Shown: positions 1 to 7,509, numbered from the stretch's first letter. The stretch: 15,008 bases of DNA from JBBRLG01 sp038231495 (GCA_038231495.1 JBBRLG010000111.1:1-15008), one strand, 5' to 3'. Program-made: numbers and translations. Notes: generated by a model from the letters alone, not told the origin.

Positions 1-624
1 CCGAATGCCCCGAAGATAGCACGAAAGTGGCGCAACTCCTCTAACTGCCGACGTTTGCGCACTCAAATCTGCGCGACTATCCTGCACTGCTGCGAATACA
101 AGAGTTTGCGAGTGCATCTGTGGCACTGAAATCTAAGCCGTTTGCATCACGGTGTATACAGACCGTGCATGATGCAATGCGCAGACTGACGTGTCGTAAG
201 ATATTACGCAGAAATAAGTTGTGCCCTATCTCCGGGGCATTCTACGCTGTCCCCTTTTCTTGTCTGCGCACGCCACCGGACCTTGGGTACGAGAGATTTG
301 CTCCGCCCGTAGCCATGTTGTCTTCATTCAAACGACCAGTTGCTACGCGAACGCAAAAACGCCGCGATCAAGTCCGAACGGCGTGTCGGGTAACCGGCCC
401 CTTTGCGGAGTCCTCTTCCAGGAGCTCATGCACTCCGCGGGTACGGATGACGTAACGGGGACGGGCGTTTGGGAGTCTGGTCGATTTCCCTTGCACCCAA
501 AGGGGCAGCCGGAAACGGAAAGGTTTGGACGCTGGCGAGATTGCATTAAAGTGTTTGCTGTGGCGGGCAGGCAGCCTTATAGTCGAAGGAATCCAGTTCC
601 GCATATTCCAGCCAACGAGCGGCC
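1..624. other. Gene-free leader upstream of the sigma factor gene
   Basis: I see no convincing gene here on either strand. The open frames are short, overlap each other, lack ribosome binding sites and show no recognisable motif. By eye the first 300 or so bases are less GC-rich than the rest of the window and carry many TTTGC/GCATC-like words. The only candidate control signal is a sigma-70-like promoter near 555-583. I saw no tRNA or rRNA. This could be the 5' control region of the sigma-kinase operon plus decayed or non-coding DNA. Confidence 0.5.
555..583 (+). promoter_or_regulatory. Candidate promoter for the sigma-kinase operon
   Basis: TTGCTG (555-560) and TATAGT (578-583) are separated by 17 bases. 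The -10 hexamer matches the sigma-70 consensus at five of six positions; the -35 hexamer matches only at TTG. Transcription would start near 590, about 35 bases before the sigma factor ATG. Planctomycete promoters are poorly defined, so this is only a candidate. An ECF-type autoregulated promoter is equally possible. Confidence 0.3.
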
Positions 625-1233
625 ATGCCTCCCGACGAGTCGATCACCAACTGGGTCAGCCAACTCAAGGCGGGTGACGCTGAAGCCGCGCAACCGCTGT
701 TCGAGCGCTATTTCGGGCAAATGGTGCGACTGGCCCGTGCGCGGCTGCGGGGCCAACCGGGCCGCGTTGCGGACGAGGAGGACGCGGCGTTGAGCGCCTT
801 CGACAGTTTCTGCCGGGGTGCGGAACAGGGGAAATTTCCGCAGCTGAAAGATCGCGACAACCTGTGGCCGTTGTTGGTGGTGATAACCGACCGCAAGGCG
901 GTGAACCAGGTGCAGCACGACCGCCGGCAGAAGCGCGGCGGTGGCACGGTGCAGGGCGAATCGGCCTGGCACGACGGCAAGGCGGCGGGCGACGAGCGCG
1001 GCATCGAGCAAATGGTCGGCGCGGAGCCCACGCCGGAGTTCGCCGCCCAGATGGCGGAAGAGTGCCAACGGCTCCTTGCCCGGTTGCCGAATGACGCCCT
1101 GCGACATGTGGCCGTGTGGAAGATGGAAGGATTTACCAATGTGGAGATCGCCGCGAAGCTCGGCTGCGTTGAGCGTTCGGTGGAACGCAAGCTCGAACTT
1201 ATCCGCAGTCTCTGGAAGAAGGACGTTGCATGA
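625..1233 (+). CDS. ECF-family RNA polymerase sigma factor, kinase-linked planctomycete type
   Basis: The 202-residue protein should direct RNA polymerase to a specific promoter set. Region 2 covers about residues 20-105: FERYFGQMVRLARARL, then the acidic DEED at 50-53 and the core-binding-like SAFDSFCRGAEQGKFPQL. Region 4 covers about 145-196 and ends in a helix-turn-helix, with EGFTNVEIAAKLGCVERSVE as its visible core. The DEED/AFDSFCR block is typical of sigma factors encoded beside Ser/Thr kinases in planctomycetes. There is no membrane segment and no anti-sigma gene nearby. The stop overlaps the kinase start (ATGA, 1230-1233), which implies translational coupling and a shared pathway. 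The ATG at 625 has only a weak upstream ribosome binding site, but the domain begins normally from it. Target promoters cannot be read from this window. Confidence 0.9.
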   Translation: MPPDESITNWVSQLKAGDAEAAQPLFERYFGQMVRLARARLRGQPGRVADEEDAALSAFDSFCRGAEQGKFPQLKDRDNLWPLLVVITDRKAVNQVQHDRRQKRGGGTVQGESAWHDGKAAGDERGIEQMVGAEPTPEFAAQMAEECQRLLARLPNDALRHVAVWKMEGFTNVEIAAKLGCVERSVERKLELIRSLWKKDVA

Positions 1234-3203
1234 ACGACGAGTTACCGACGCGCGACGGGCCCCTGCCCCCGGAACTGGCCCAGCGGGTGGACGCCGCCTG
1301 CGACCGCTTTGAGGCCGCGTGGCGGGCGGGGCAGCGGCCGCGCATCGAGGACTATCTCGGCGAGGCGGAGCAAGACATCCGCCCCGTGCTGGCCGGCGAG
1401 TTGATCCTGTTGGAGATGGCCTATCGCCGGCAATTGGGGGAAAACCCTCAGCCGGAGGAGTATCGGGCACGGTTTCCGGGCGCCATTATCGACCCGGAAA
1501 AGCCTGCCGCGGCAGACTACGTCACACGCGATATCGAGCAACGCGCAGCGCTAATCGACTGCGGGCGGCTGTCGGCGCTGCCCATGATCGGGGAGGAGTT
1601 CGGGGGCTGCCGCATCCTCGCATTGCTGGGTGAGGGCGGCATGGGCATCGTTTACCGGGCCAAGGAGTCCGTGCTCCGCCGCGAGGTGGCGCTCAAGGTT
1701 ATGAAACCCGAGGTCGCCGCGCAGCTGCAGGCGCGCGAGCGGTTCCTGCGCGAGGCGCGGGCCATGGCCGCCCTGCAGAACGACCACGTCGTCCAGGTCC
1801 ACCAGGTCGGCGAGGTACACGGCATACCCTTCCTGACAATGCCCTTGCTCTTGGGGGAAACGCTCGCCGACAGGCTGAAGCGGGACGGAGCGCTGCCGGT
1901 CGCCGACATCCTACGCATCGGCCGCGAGGCGGCGGCGGGGCTGGCGGCGGCGCACGCGCGACGCCTCATCCACCGGGACGTCAAGCCGGCGAACATCTGG
2001 CTCGAAACGACCGGTGACGAGCCTGCGGTGTCGGGCCGGCCGGGGCGCGTGAAGCTGCTCGACTTCGGGTTGGCTCGCGACCAACGCGGTCTCGACCCCG
2101 TCACGCTGGAGAGAGTACGCGTCGGCACGTTGGGGTATATGTCGCCGGAGCAGATCGAGGGCGCGGAGTTGGACGCGCGTTCCGATCTATTCAGCCTGGG
2201 CGTGGTGTTCTACCGCATGACGACGGGCGTAGCGCCGTTCCAGGGCGCGACGATGACGGCCGTGTTTCGCTCGACGTTGCACGATACGCCGCCGGCTCCG
2301 GTGCAGCTGCGGCCGGAAGTTCCGCGGGAGTTATCGGAGTTAATTGCACGACTGCTGGCGAAGGATCCGCAGGTGCGGCCGGCGTCGGCACGGGAAGTCG
2401 CCGAGGTGCTGCAGCGCTTGCAAGCCGGCGTAACCGCGGACAAACCGCTCCCGCCGCCACCCGCCGCTGTTCCGCATCGACCCCGCTGGTTCTTGCCCGT
2501 GGGCGCCCTAGGCGCGGCGGCGACAATCCTTCTGGCCGTGGCGTTCATCGTCTGGTTGCGCAACCGACCCGCAGCCGAGTTGGCCGAGGTGCCGCTGCAA
2601 TTGCAACTGAGCCTTCAGGCGAAGAAGAAGGATAACGACGCTCTTGTTTCGATCGGAGAACCGAGCGTGTTGCCGCTACAAGCCGGCGACGCGCTGCGCG
2701 TCGAGGCGCGAACCGCGACGCCGGCCTATTTCTACGTGCTGAACATGGACGCCGAGGGCAAGGTCTGGCCAATGTATCCCTGGCGCGGGAACGACTGGGA
2801 CGACCTCCCGGAGGAGAAGCCGCGCGATTTCTTCTGCATTCCCGATCCGGCCAAGGGCGACGCCGCGAAACTGCAAGCGGGGCCGTCGGGCATCGAGTCG
2901 GTGGTCGTGCTGGCCCGCGCGAAGCCACTGACCGCCGCCGAACGTCAGCAACTGCGCGACATGCTTGGCGCGTGGCCGAAGGAGCAGGGGACGTTCGACC
3001 CGCTGCGCGCTGCCGTGACGATCGGCGGGGACCAAGTTACCTTTGCCGACGCCCGCGATCGGGATGTCCGCGGCGCGATCAACCCCGGGGACGGCGTGGA
3101 GCTGAAAGATCCCGTGCTGCGCATGCGACGCTTGCTTCAGGGGGACGTGCGTGCGCTGAACGTCTCATCGCGCGGCGTCTGCTACACGTTCAAGGGTGAA
3201 TGA
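1230..3203 (+). CDS. Transmembrane serine/threonine protein kinase with DUF4384-like C-terminal domain
   Basis: This 657-residue Hanks-type kinase appears complete. Residues 1-120 form a pre-kinase region (RPRIEDYL, AYRRQLGE, PEEYRARFP) seen in many planctomycete kinases. The catalytic domain spans about 124-395: glycine loop GEGGMGIVY (134-142), ATP lysine K156, HRDVKPAN (248-255) with catalytic D250, DFGLA (278-282), and SPE at 305-307 in place of APE. A proline-rich linker (about 405-418) leads to one membrane helix (421-443). The remaining 210 residues resemble DUF4384 (GDALRVEARTATPAYFYVLN, then KVWPMYPW) and should lie outside the cytoplasm, possibly as a sensor. The gene is coupled to the sigma factor by ATGA, so the kinase probably controls that factor or shares its signal. 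The substrate and ligand are unknown. Confidence 0.92.
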   Translation: MNDELPTRDGPLPPELAQRVDAACDRFEAAWRAGQRPRIEDYLGEAEQDIRPVLAGELILLEMAYRRQLGENPQPEEYRARFPGAIIDPEKPAAADYVTRDIEQRAALIDCGRLSALPMIGEEFGGCRILALLGEGGMGIVYRAKESVLRREVALKVMKPEVAAQLQARERFLREARAMAALQNDHVVQVHQVGEVHGIPFLTMPLLLGETLADRLKRDGALPVADILRIGREAAAGLAAAHARRLIHRDVKPANIWLETTGDEPAVSGRPGRVKLLDFGLARDQRGLDPVTLERVRVGTLGYMSPEQIEGAELDARSDLFSLGVVFYRMTTGVAPFQGATMTAVFRSTLHDTPPAPVQLRPEVPRELSELIARLLAKDPQVRPASAREVAEVLQRLQAGVTADKPLPPPPAAVPHRPRWFLPVGALGAAATILLAVAFIVWLRNRPAAELAEVPLQLQLSLQAKKKDNDALVSIGEPSVLPLQAGDALRVEARTATPAYFYVLNMDAEGKVWPMYPWRGNDWDDLPEEKPRDFFCIPDPAKGDAAKLQAGPSGIESVVVLARAKPLTAAERQQLRDMLGAWPKEQGTFDPLRAAVTIGGDQVTFADARDRDVRGAINPGDGVELKDPVLRMRRLLQGDVRALNVSSRGVCYTFKGE

Positions 3204-3250
3204 CGTCGAGTCTGTCGGAGAAGCGCCGGTTGGCCGAGTGAAGTGTACGC

Positions 3251-3256
3251 GGAGGT
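3251..3256 (+). promoter_or_regulatory. Strong ribosome binding site fixing the nuclease start
   Basis: GGAGGT lies five bases before the ATG at 3262. A longer in-frame start at 3196 exists, but it overlaps the kinase end and has no comparable site. This motif is the reason for preferring 3262. Confidence 0.75.
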
Positions 3257-3261
3257 CGTGG

Positions 3262-4341
3262 ATGAAGAAGAACCAAGCCCTGTCGCCGAGTACCTCGAAG
3301 ACTCCGGTGGTGGCATCGTTCGTCGAGATTGCCGCGTTGATCTTGCGCGCGCGGGAACGCAGTTTTCAAGCCGTCAACACCACCCTCATCGATTTGTATT
3401 GGCAGGTCGGCGCCTACATCAGCGGCAAATTGGAATCGGCCGCCTGGGGAGAGGGCGTGGTCGAGCAGCTGGCCGACTATCTCGCCCGGCAGCACGCCGA
3501 TCTCAAGGGTTTTACGCGACCGAATCTCTTTCGGATGCGGCAGTTCTATGAGACGTATCGAGCCGACGAAAAAGTCTCACCACTGGTGAGACAATTGCCC
3601 TGGACGCACAACCTGCTGATCCTCAGCCGGTCCAAAGTCCCGGAAGAACGGGAATTTTACCTGCAACTCGCCCTGCGCGAACGCTGGAGCAAACGCGAGT
3701 TGGAAAGGCAGCTCAATGGGGCGTTGTTCGAGCGGACCGTGCTCGCGCCGCCAAAAGTGTCACCAGCGCTGACACAATTGTATCCCGATGCTGTGTCGGT
3801 CTTTAGGGATAGCTACCTCGTCGAGTTCCTCGACCTGCCCGCGGTGCATTCGGAAGACGATTTGCAGCGCGGCCTGGTGGCGAATTTGCGCCATTTTCTG
3901 CTCGAACTCGGCGGCGACTTCACGTTTGTCGGCGAGCGCTTCCGGTTGCAAGTCGGCGGCAAGGATTTCTGGGTGGATCTGTTGTTCTTTCATCGTGGCT
4001 TGAACTGCCTGGTGGCGTTCGAGTTGAAGGTCGAGGAGTTTGAACCGGGTCACTTGGGCCAGTTGCAGTTTTATCTCGAAGCGCTCGACCGCGACGTTCG
4101 CAAGCCGCACGAGAACCCGACCATCGGCGTTCTCTTGTGCGCCACCAAGGACCGGGAAGTCGTGGAATACGCGCTGAGCCGCACCCTGTCGCCCGCCCTG
4201 GTCGCCGAATACCAAACGCGCTTGCCGGACAAGAAACTCCTGCAGGCCAAGCTGCACGAGTTCTACACGCTCGCCGCACCGACAACGGAGAGCAACGCTG
4301 GCCCTACCGTGCGCCGGCCCCGAAAAAAAGGCGTGAAATGA
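3262..4341 (+). CDS. YhcG/DUF1016-family PD-(D/E)XK nuclease
   Basis: The 359-residue protein belongs to the DUF1016 (YhcG-like) family. The N-terminal domain, about residues 15-160, shows LIDLYWQVGAYISGKL, GFTRPNLFRMRQFYETY, LPWTHNLLILSRSK and RERWSKRELERQL. The nuclease domain, about 180-340, shows VGGKDFWVDLLFFHR with D239, the E-x-K pair E254/K256 in FELKVEEF, and the following GQLQFYLEALD; these fit a PD-(D/E)XK active site. It is predicted cytoplasmic, with no signal or membrane segment. The family is scattered by horizontal transfer and is often found near restriction-modification and other defence genes, though its physiological role is poorly settled. Here it lies 58 bases after the kinase and 73 before the CHAT gene, on the same strand. 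It may be a true operon member or an inserted passenger. An in-frame extension to 3196 is less likely. Confidence 0.9.
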   Translation: MKKNQALSPSTSKTPVVASFVEIAALILRARERSFQAVNTTLIDLYWQVGAYISGKLESAAWGEGVVEQLADYLARQHADLKGFTRPNLFRMRQFYETYRADEKVSPLVRQLPWTHNLLILSRSKVPEEREFYLQLALRERWSKRELERQLNGALFERTVLAPPKVSPALTQLYPDAVSVFRDSYLVEFLDLPAVHSEDDLQRGLVANLRHFLLELGGDFTFVGERFRLQVGGKDFWVDLLFFHRGLNCLVAFELKVEEFEPGHLGQLQFYLEALDRDVRKPHENPTIGVLLCATKDREVVEYALSRTLSPALVAEYQTRLPDKKLLQAKLHEFYTLAAPTTESNAGPTVRRPRKKGVK

Positions 4342-4361
4342 GCGGCCTGTTACTGAACAGA

Positions 4362-4390
4362 GCCGCGACCACTCAGGGAGCGGTCGCGGC
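4362..4390 (+). repeat. Stem-loop repeat between the nuclease and CHAT genes
   Basis: Perfect 9-bp arms (4362-4370 and 4382-4390) enclose an 11-base loop. The sequence from 4359 to 4383 resembles 7354-7377 in the large inverted repeat downstream: 11 of 12 bases match in the left part and TCAGGGAGCGG is shared exactly. This makes it a second copy of the same repeat family. It ends 12 bases before the CHAT ribosome binding site, so it could act as a terminator, attenuator or mRNA-end stabiliser. No T-run follows it. Confidence 0.75.
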
Positions 4391-4402
4391 GGGTCCATTG
4401 GC

Positions 4403-4406
4403 GAGG
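4403..4406 (+). promoter_or_regulatory. Ribosome binding site of the TPR-CHAT gene
   Basis: GAGG sits eight bases before the ATG at 4415. Further ATG codons follow at 4418 and 4424, but this spacing best supports 4415. All three starts keep the signal peptide. Confidence 0.5.
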
Positions 4407-4414
4407 ATACATCC

Positions 4415-7192
4415 ATGATGACGATGCTGCGTGCGGTGGTGGCGGGTATGTTCGTGGTGGCGTGGACGCTGTCGGTGCCTGCGCAAACCGAGAAGCAACC
4501 GGAATGGACCGCAGAAGAAAAGGAGCTCGCGGACAAGGCGACGAAGCTAAACGCGGACTCATTTTCGCTGTACGGCATGGGAAAGACGCGGGAGGCGGCC
4601 GAGAAAGTTGCCGAAGCCTTGCAGATCCGTAAGAAGTTGTATCCTCCGGAGCGCTTCAAGGACGGCCACCGCGAACTGGCAATCAGCCTGAATAACATGG
4701 GCATGTTCTTGACATCACTTGGGGAGCCGGCCAAGGCGTTGACCTACTCCGAGCAGGCGTTGGCCATGAACCAGAAGCTGTACCCGCCGGATCGCTTCAA
4801 GGACGGCCACCGCGAACTGGCAATCAGCCTGAATAACATGGGCATGTTCTTGACATCACTTGGGGAGCCGGCCAAGGCGTTGCCCTACTTGGAGCAGGCA
4901 CTGGCCATGAACCAGAAGCTGTACCTGCCGGAACGCTTCAAGGACGGCCACCCCCAACTGGCAACCAGCCTGAACAACATGGGCGGTGTGCTGAAATCGC
5001 TGGGGGAGCCGGCCAAGGCGTTGCCCTACTACGAGCAGGCGCTGGCCATGTTCCAGAAGCTGTACCTGCCGGAACGCTTCAAGGACGGCCACCCCCAACT
5101 GGCAACCAGCCTGAACAACATGGGCGGTGTGCTGAAATCGCTGGGGAAGCCGGCCAAGGCGTTGCCCTACTACGAGCAGGCACTGGCCATGAACCAGAAG
5201 CTGTACCCGCCGGAACGCTTCAAGGACGGCCACCCCGAACTGGCAAGGAGCCTGAACAGCATGGGCGGTGTGCTATGGTCGCTGGGGGAGCCGGCCAAGG
5301 CGTTGCCCTACTTGGAGCAGGCACTGGCCATGAACCAGAAGCTGTACCCGCCGGAACGCTTCAAGGACGGCCACCCCGAACTGGCAGGCAGCCTGCACAA
5401 CATGGGCGTTATACTGCAGTCGCTAGGGGAGCCGGCCAAGGCGTTGCCCTACTACGAGCAGGCGCGGGCCATGTATCGCAAATTCGGGAGCCGCGAGATC
5501 GGGAAGGCTTCCGAGGCCCAGGCGCTGGCCTACCGCCGTGCTCAACCAAGAACGCGAAACGCCTACCTGTCGGTCGCCGTAAACTTAGCGCCGTCTGCCG
5601 CGGGCTACGCTCCCCTCTGGTACACGCGCGGCGAAATGCTGCCCCTGCTTCAGGCGCGACATCAAGGCGTCCTCGCGCAACTCGCGGGGTCCGCCGAAGT
5701 CCGTAAGGATTACGAGGACCTCATCGTGGTCCGCCAGCAGATCAGTCGCTTGCAAAGTGAGCTCCCCAAAGATGAAAAGGCGCTCAAGGACCGCGACAAA
5801 CAGTTTGTGGACCGGAACGAGGAGCAGGACAAGCTCGAGCGCAAGCTCGCCGCGGGGTTGCCGGAGTTCAAACGGCTCCTGGACATGGCCGAGAAGGGCC
5901 CCGCCGATCTCGCCAAGGAACTGGCCAAGAACGCCGCCTTCGTCGATTTCATCCGCTACGCTCATTACGAGAAAAGCAAGTTCAGCGAGTGGCGTTACGT
6001 TGCCTTCGTGGTGCTGCCGGGCCAAGAGCCGAAACTCGTCCGGCTCGGCGACGCGCAACCGATCGAGGCCGCTGTCGCCGCGTGGCGCGGCCATATCACC
6101 CAGGAGACAACCAGCCTCGCGCCGGCGAAGTTGCGCGAACTCGTCTGGGACAAGATCGCCAAGGAACTGCCTGCCCAGACCAAAATCGTTTACCTCTGCC
6201 CCGACGGCGACCTGGCGTGGATGCCGTTCGCCGCGCTGCCGGGGGCCAAGAAGGGAACCATTCTGCTCGAAGATCACGCCCTCGCGGTCGTCCCCAGCGG
6301 ACAATGGCTGCTCGAACAACTGCTGTACCCGTCCAAGCCCGGCGACGGTCCCGAGCGTGTGCTGGCGGTGGGCGACGTGGCCTACGGCAATCTCGGCGAT
6401 AAGGGCAAGACCGAGTACAAGGCGCTGCCCGGCACGGGACGCGAGCTGAAGCGCGTGCTGGAGGCGTTCGGCCGCGACTCTAGCGACGGTTTAACGGGGA
6501 ACGCCGCCAGTACCGCCGCGGTGCGCGAGCAACTGACGAACGTGCGTTACGCCCACTTTGCGACGCACGGCTACTTCGACGTGAAGAGCTTGGGCGACGA
6601 GCGCAAGCGCCACAAGGACTACCTGGAGAAGTGGACCCTCCGTGACGACAACCAGCGCGCCGGCCTGGGTGGTCGCAACCCGGCGGGCTACGTCGGCCTG
6701 GTGCTGGCGGGGGCGAACGACCCGACGAAGGCCGGGCCGGACGGCGGCGTCCTCACCGGGTTGAGCGTCGTCGATCTACCGCTGGAGAACCTGCGGTTGT
6801 GCGTCCTTAGCGCCTGCGAGACCGGCCTGGGCGACCTGACCGAAGGCGAGGGCGTCCTGGGCCTGCAGCGGGCGTTCCACGCGGCCGGCTGTCCGAATGT
6901 GGTCGGCTCGCTGTGGAAGGTGGACGACGAAGCCACGGCGGCGCTGATGGCGCAGTTCTACCACGAGTTGCGCATCAACAAGCGGTCGCCGCTGGAGGCG
7001 CTGCGCGAGGCGCAGTTGACAGTGTACCGGCACCCGGAGCGTATCCCGGCGCTGGCGGGCAGCCGCGGGAAGATCGACCAGGAGGACACGGTGAAGCAGG
7101 GGTCGAAGCCGCCGGAGCCGAAGCCGGGCGAGACGCCGAAGACCACGCCCGTGCGGCTGTGGGCCGCGTTCGTACTATCCGGCAAAGGTTAA
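4415..7192 (+). CDS. Exported TPR-CHAT domain protein (caspase-like protease fold)
   Basis: The 925-residue protein starts with a Sec signal peptide (hydrophobic residues 7-20, likely cleavage after VPA at 23), so it should act outside the cytoplasm. Residues 75-356 are six 47-residue TPR-like units, each with a P-x-RFKDGH loop and a SLNNMG...GEPAKALPYYEQAL helix pair; a degenerate unit precedes them. A charged, coiled-coil-like stretch follows at about 430-490. The CHAT domain fills roughly 570-925, with the catalytic dyad visible as H718 in HFATHGYFD and C801 in LSACETGLGD. The end, VRLWAAFVLSGKG, is normal for the family, so the gene appears intact. CHAT proteins are caspase relatives, and in several systems TPR partners regulate their cleavage activity. 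The substrate is unknown. It is the fourth gene of the sigma-kinase cluster. The repeats are very similar at DNA level. Confidence 0.92.
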   Translation: MMTMLRAVVAGMFVVAWTLSVPAQTEKQPEWTAEEKELADKATKLNADSFSLYGMGKTREAAEKVAEALQIRKKLYPPERFKDGHRELAISLNNMGMFLTSLGEPAKALTYSEQALAMNQKLYPPDRFKDGHRELAISLNNMGMFLTSLGEPAKALPYLEQALAMNQKLYLPERFKDGHPQLATSLNNMGGVLKSLGEPAKALPYYEQALAMFQKLYLPERFKDGHPQLATSLNNMGGVLKSLGKPAKALPYYEQALAMNQKLYPPERFKDGHPELARSLNSMGGVLWSLGEPAKALPYLEQALAMNQKLYPPERFKDGHPELAGSLHNMGVILQSLGEPAKALPYYEQARAMYRKFGSREIGKASEAQALAYRRAQPRTRNAYLSVAVNLAPSAAGYAPLWYTRGEMLPLLQARHQGVLAQLAGSAEVRKDYEDLIVVRQQISRLQSELPKDEKALKDRDKQFVDRNEEQDKLERKLAAGLPEFKRLLDMAEKGPADLAKELAKNAAFVDFIRYAHYEKSKFSEWRYVAFVVLPGQEPKLVRLGDAQPIEAAVAAWRGHITQETTSLAPAKLRELVWDKIAKELPAQTKIVYLCPDGDLAWMPFAALPGAKKGTILLEDHALAVVPSGQWLLEQLLYPSKPGDGPERVLAVGDVAYGNLGDKGKTEYKALPGTGRELKRVLEAFGRDSSDGLTGNAASTAAVREQLTNVRYAHFATHGYFDVKSLGDERKRHKDYLEKWTLRDDNQRAGLGGRNPAGYVGLVLAGANDPTKAGPDGGVLTGLSVVDLPLENLRLCVLSACETGLGDLTEGEGVLGLQRAFHAAGCPNVVGSLWKVDDEATAALMAQFYHELRINKRSPLEALREAQLTVYRHPERIPALAGSRGKIDQEDTVKQGSKPPEPKPGETPKTTPVRLWAAFVLSGKG
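4637..5482 (+). repeat. Six tandem 141-bp in-frame repeats encoding TPR units
   Basis: Units start at 4637, 4778, 4919, 5060, 5201 and 5342, exactly 141 bases (47 codons) apart. By direct comparison units 3 and 4 differ at about 4 of 141 bases. Units 1 and 2 differ at about 9, with a long identical central block. Units 5 and 6 are also close relatives. Recent duplication or gene conversion is the simplest explanation. Any gain or loss of a whole unit stays in frame. Confidence 0.95.
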
Positions 7193-7331
7193 GGCGCGGC
7201 TCCGCGGCGTGTCGGTCTGGCACCGCCCCCGGTAACGCCCGGCCAACGAACCGGGCCGGCCGCCGCGCCCTGCAAGCGACGCACCAATTGCTTGTGCCAA
7301 TCGTGCTGTTTGGGTAGCACGACGCTTAGGG

Positions 7332-7449
7332 CGCGGGCAAGAATAACTTCGTCAGAGCCGCGGCCGTCAGGGAGCGGGGAACCCCACCGCTCCCTGACGG
7401 TCGCGGCTCTGACATACCTAGGTCACTGACGAAGTTATTCTTGCCCGCG
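7332..7449. repeat. Nested inverted repeat, 118 bp, MITE- or REP-like
   Basis: Perfect 23-bp outer arms (7332-7354 and 7427-7449) enclose 27-bp inner arms (7351-7377 and 7387-7413). The inner arms match except for one G/A difference and have a 9-base loop. The outer and inner left arms share GTCA, so the element could fold as a long stem with an asymmetric bulge (7414-7426). No transposase lies nearby. Read on the minus strand, the inner part gives a spurious peptide containing SEPRPSGSG. The inner arm recurs in related form at 4359-4390. Confidence 0.88.
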
Positions 7450-7509
7450 TCCTTACCCGACCAAGCTCCCTCTTGCGTCCCCTTTGACCGCGCGGCCTCG
7501 GACAACCTA

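Noticed and set aside
120..793. Plus-strand frames of 111 and 190 codons in the leader
   Set aside because: No ribosome binding site or motif, Arg/Ser/Pro-rich composition, and the second runs into the sigma factor gene in another frame.
3196..3261. Longer N-terminus for the nuclease starting at 3196
   Set aside because: It overlaps the kinase end and has no good ribosome binding site, whereas GGAGGT stands five bases before the ATG at 3262.
3760..4734. 324-codon minus-strand frame opposite the nuclease and CHAT start
   Set aside because: It is antisense to two well-supported genes, has no domain and spans the stem-loop repeat.
4637..5482. Regular 141-bp repeats as a possible CRISPR array
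   Set aside because: The whole period is repeated with no unique spacers, and it lies in frame inside a TPR-coding gene.
7332..7449. Nested inverted repeat as the ends of a complete insertion sequence
   Set aside because: There is no room for or trace of a transposase between the arms; only a non-autonomous element is possible.
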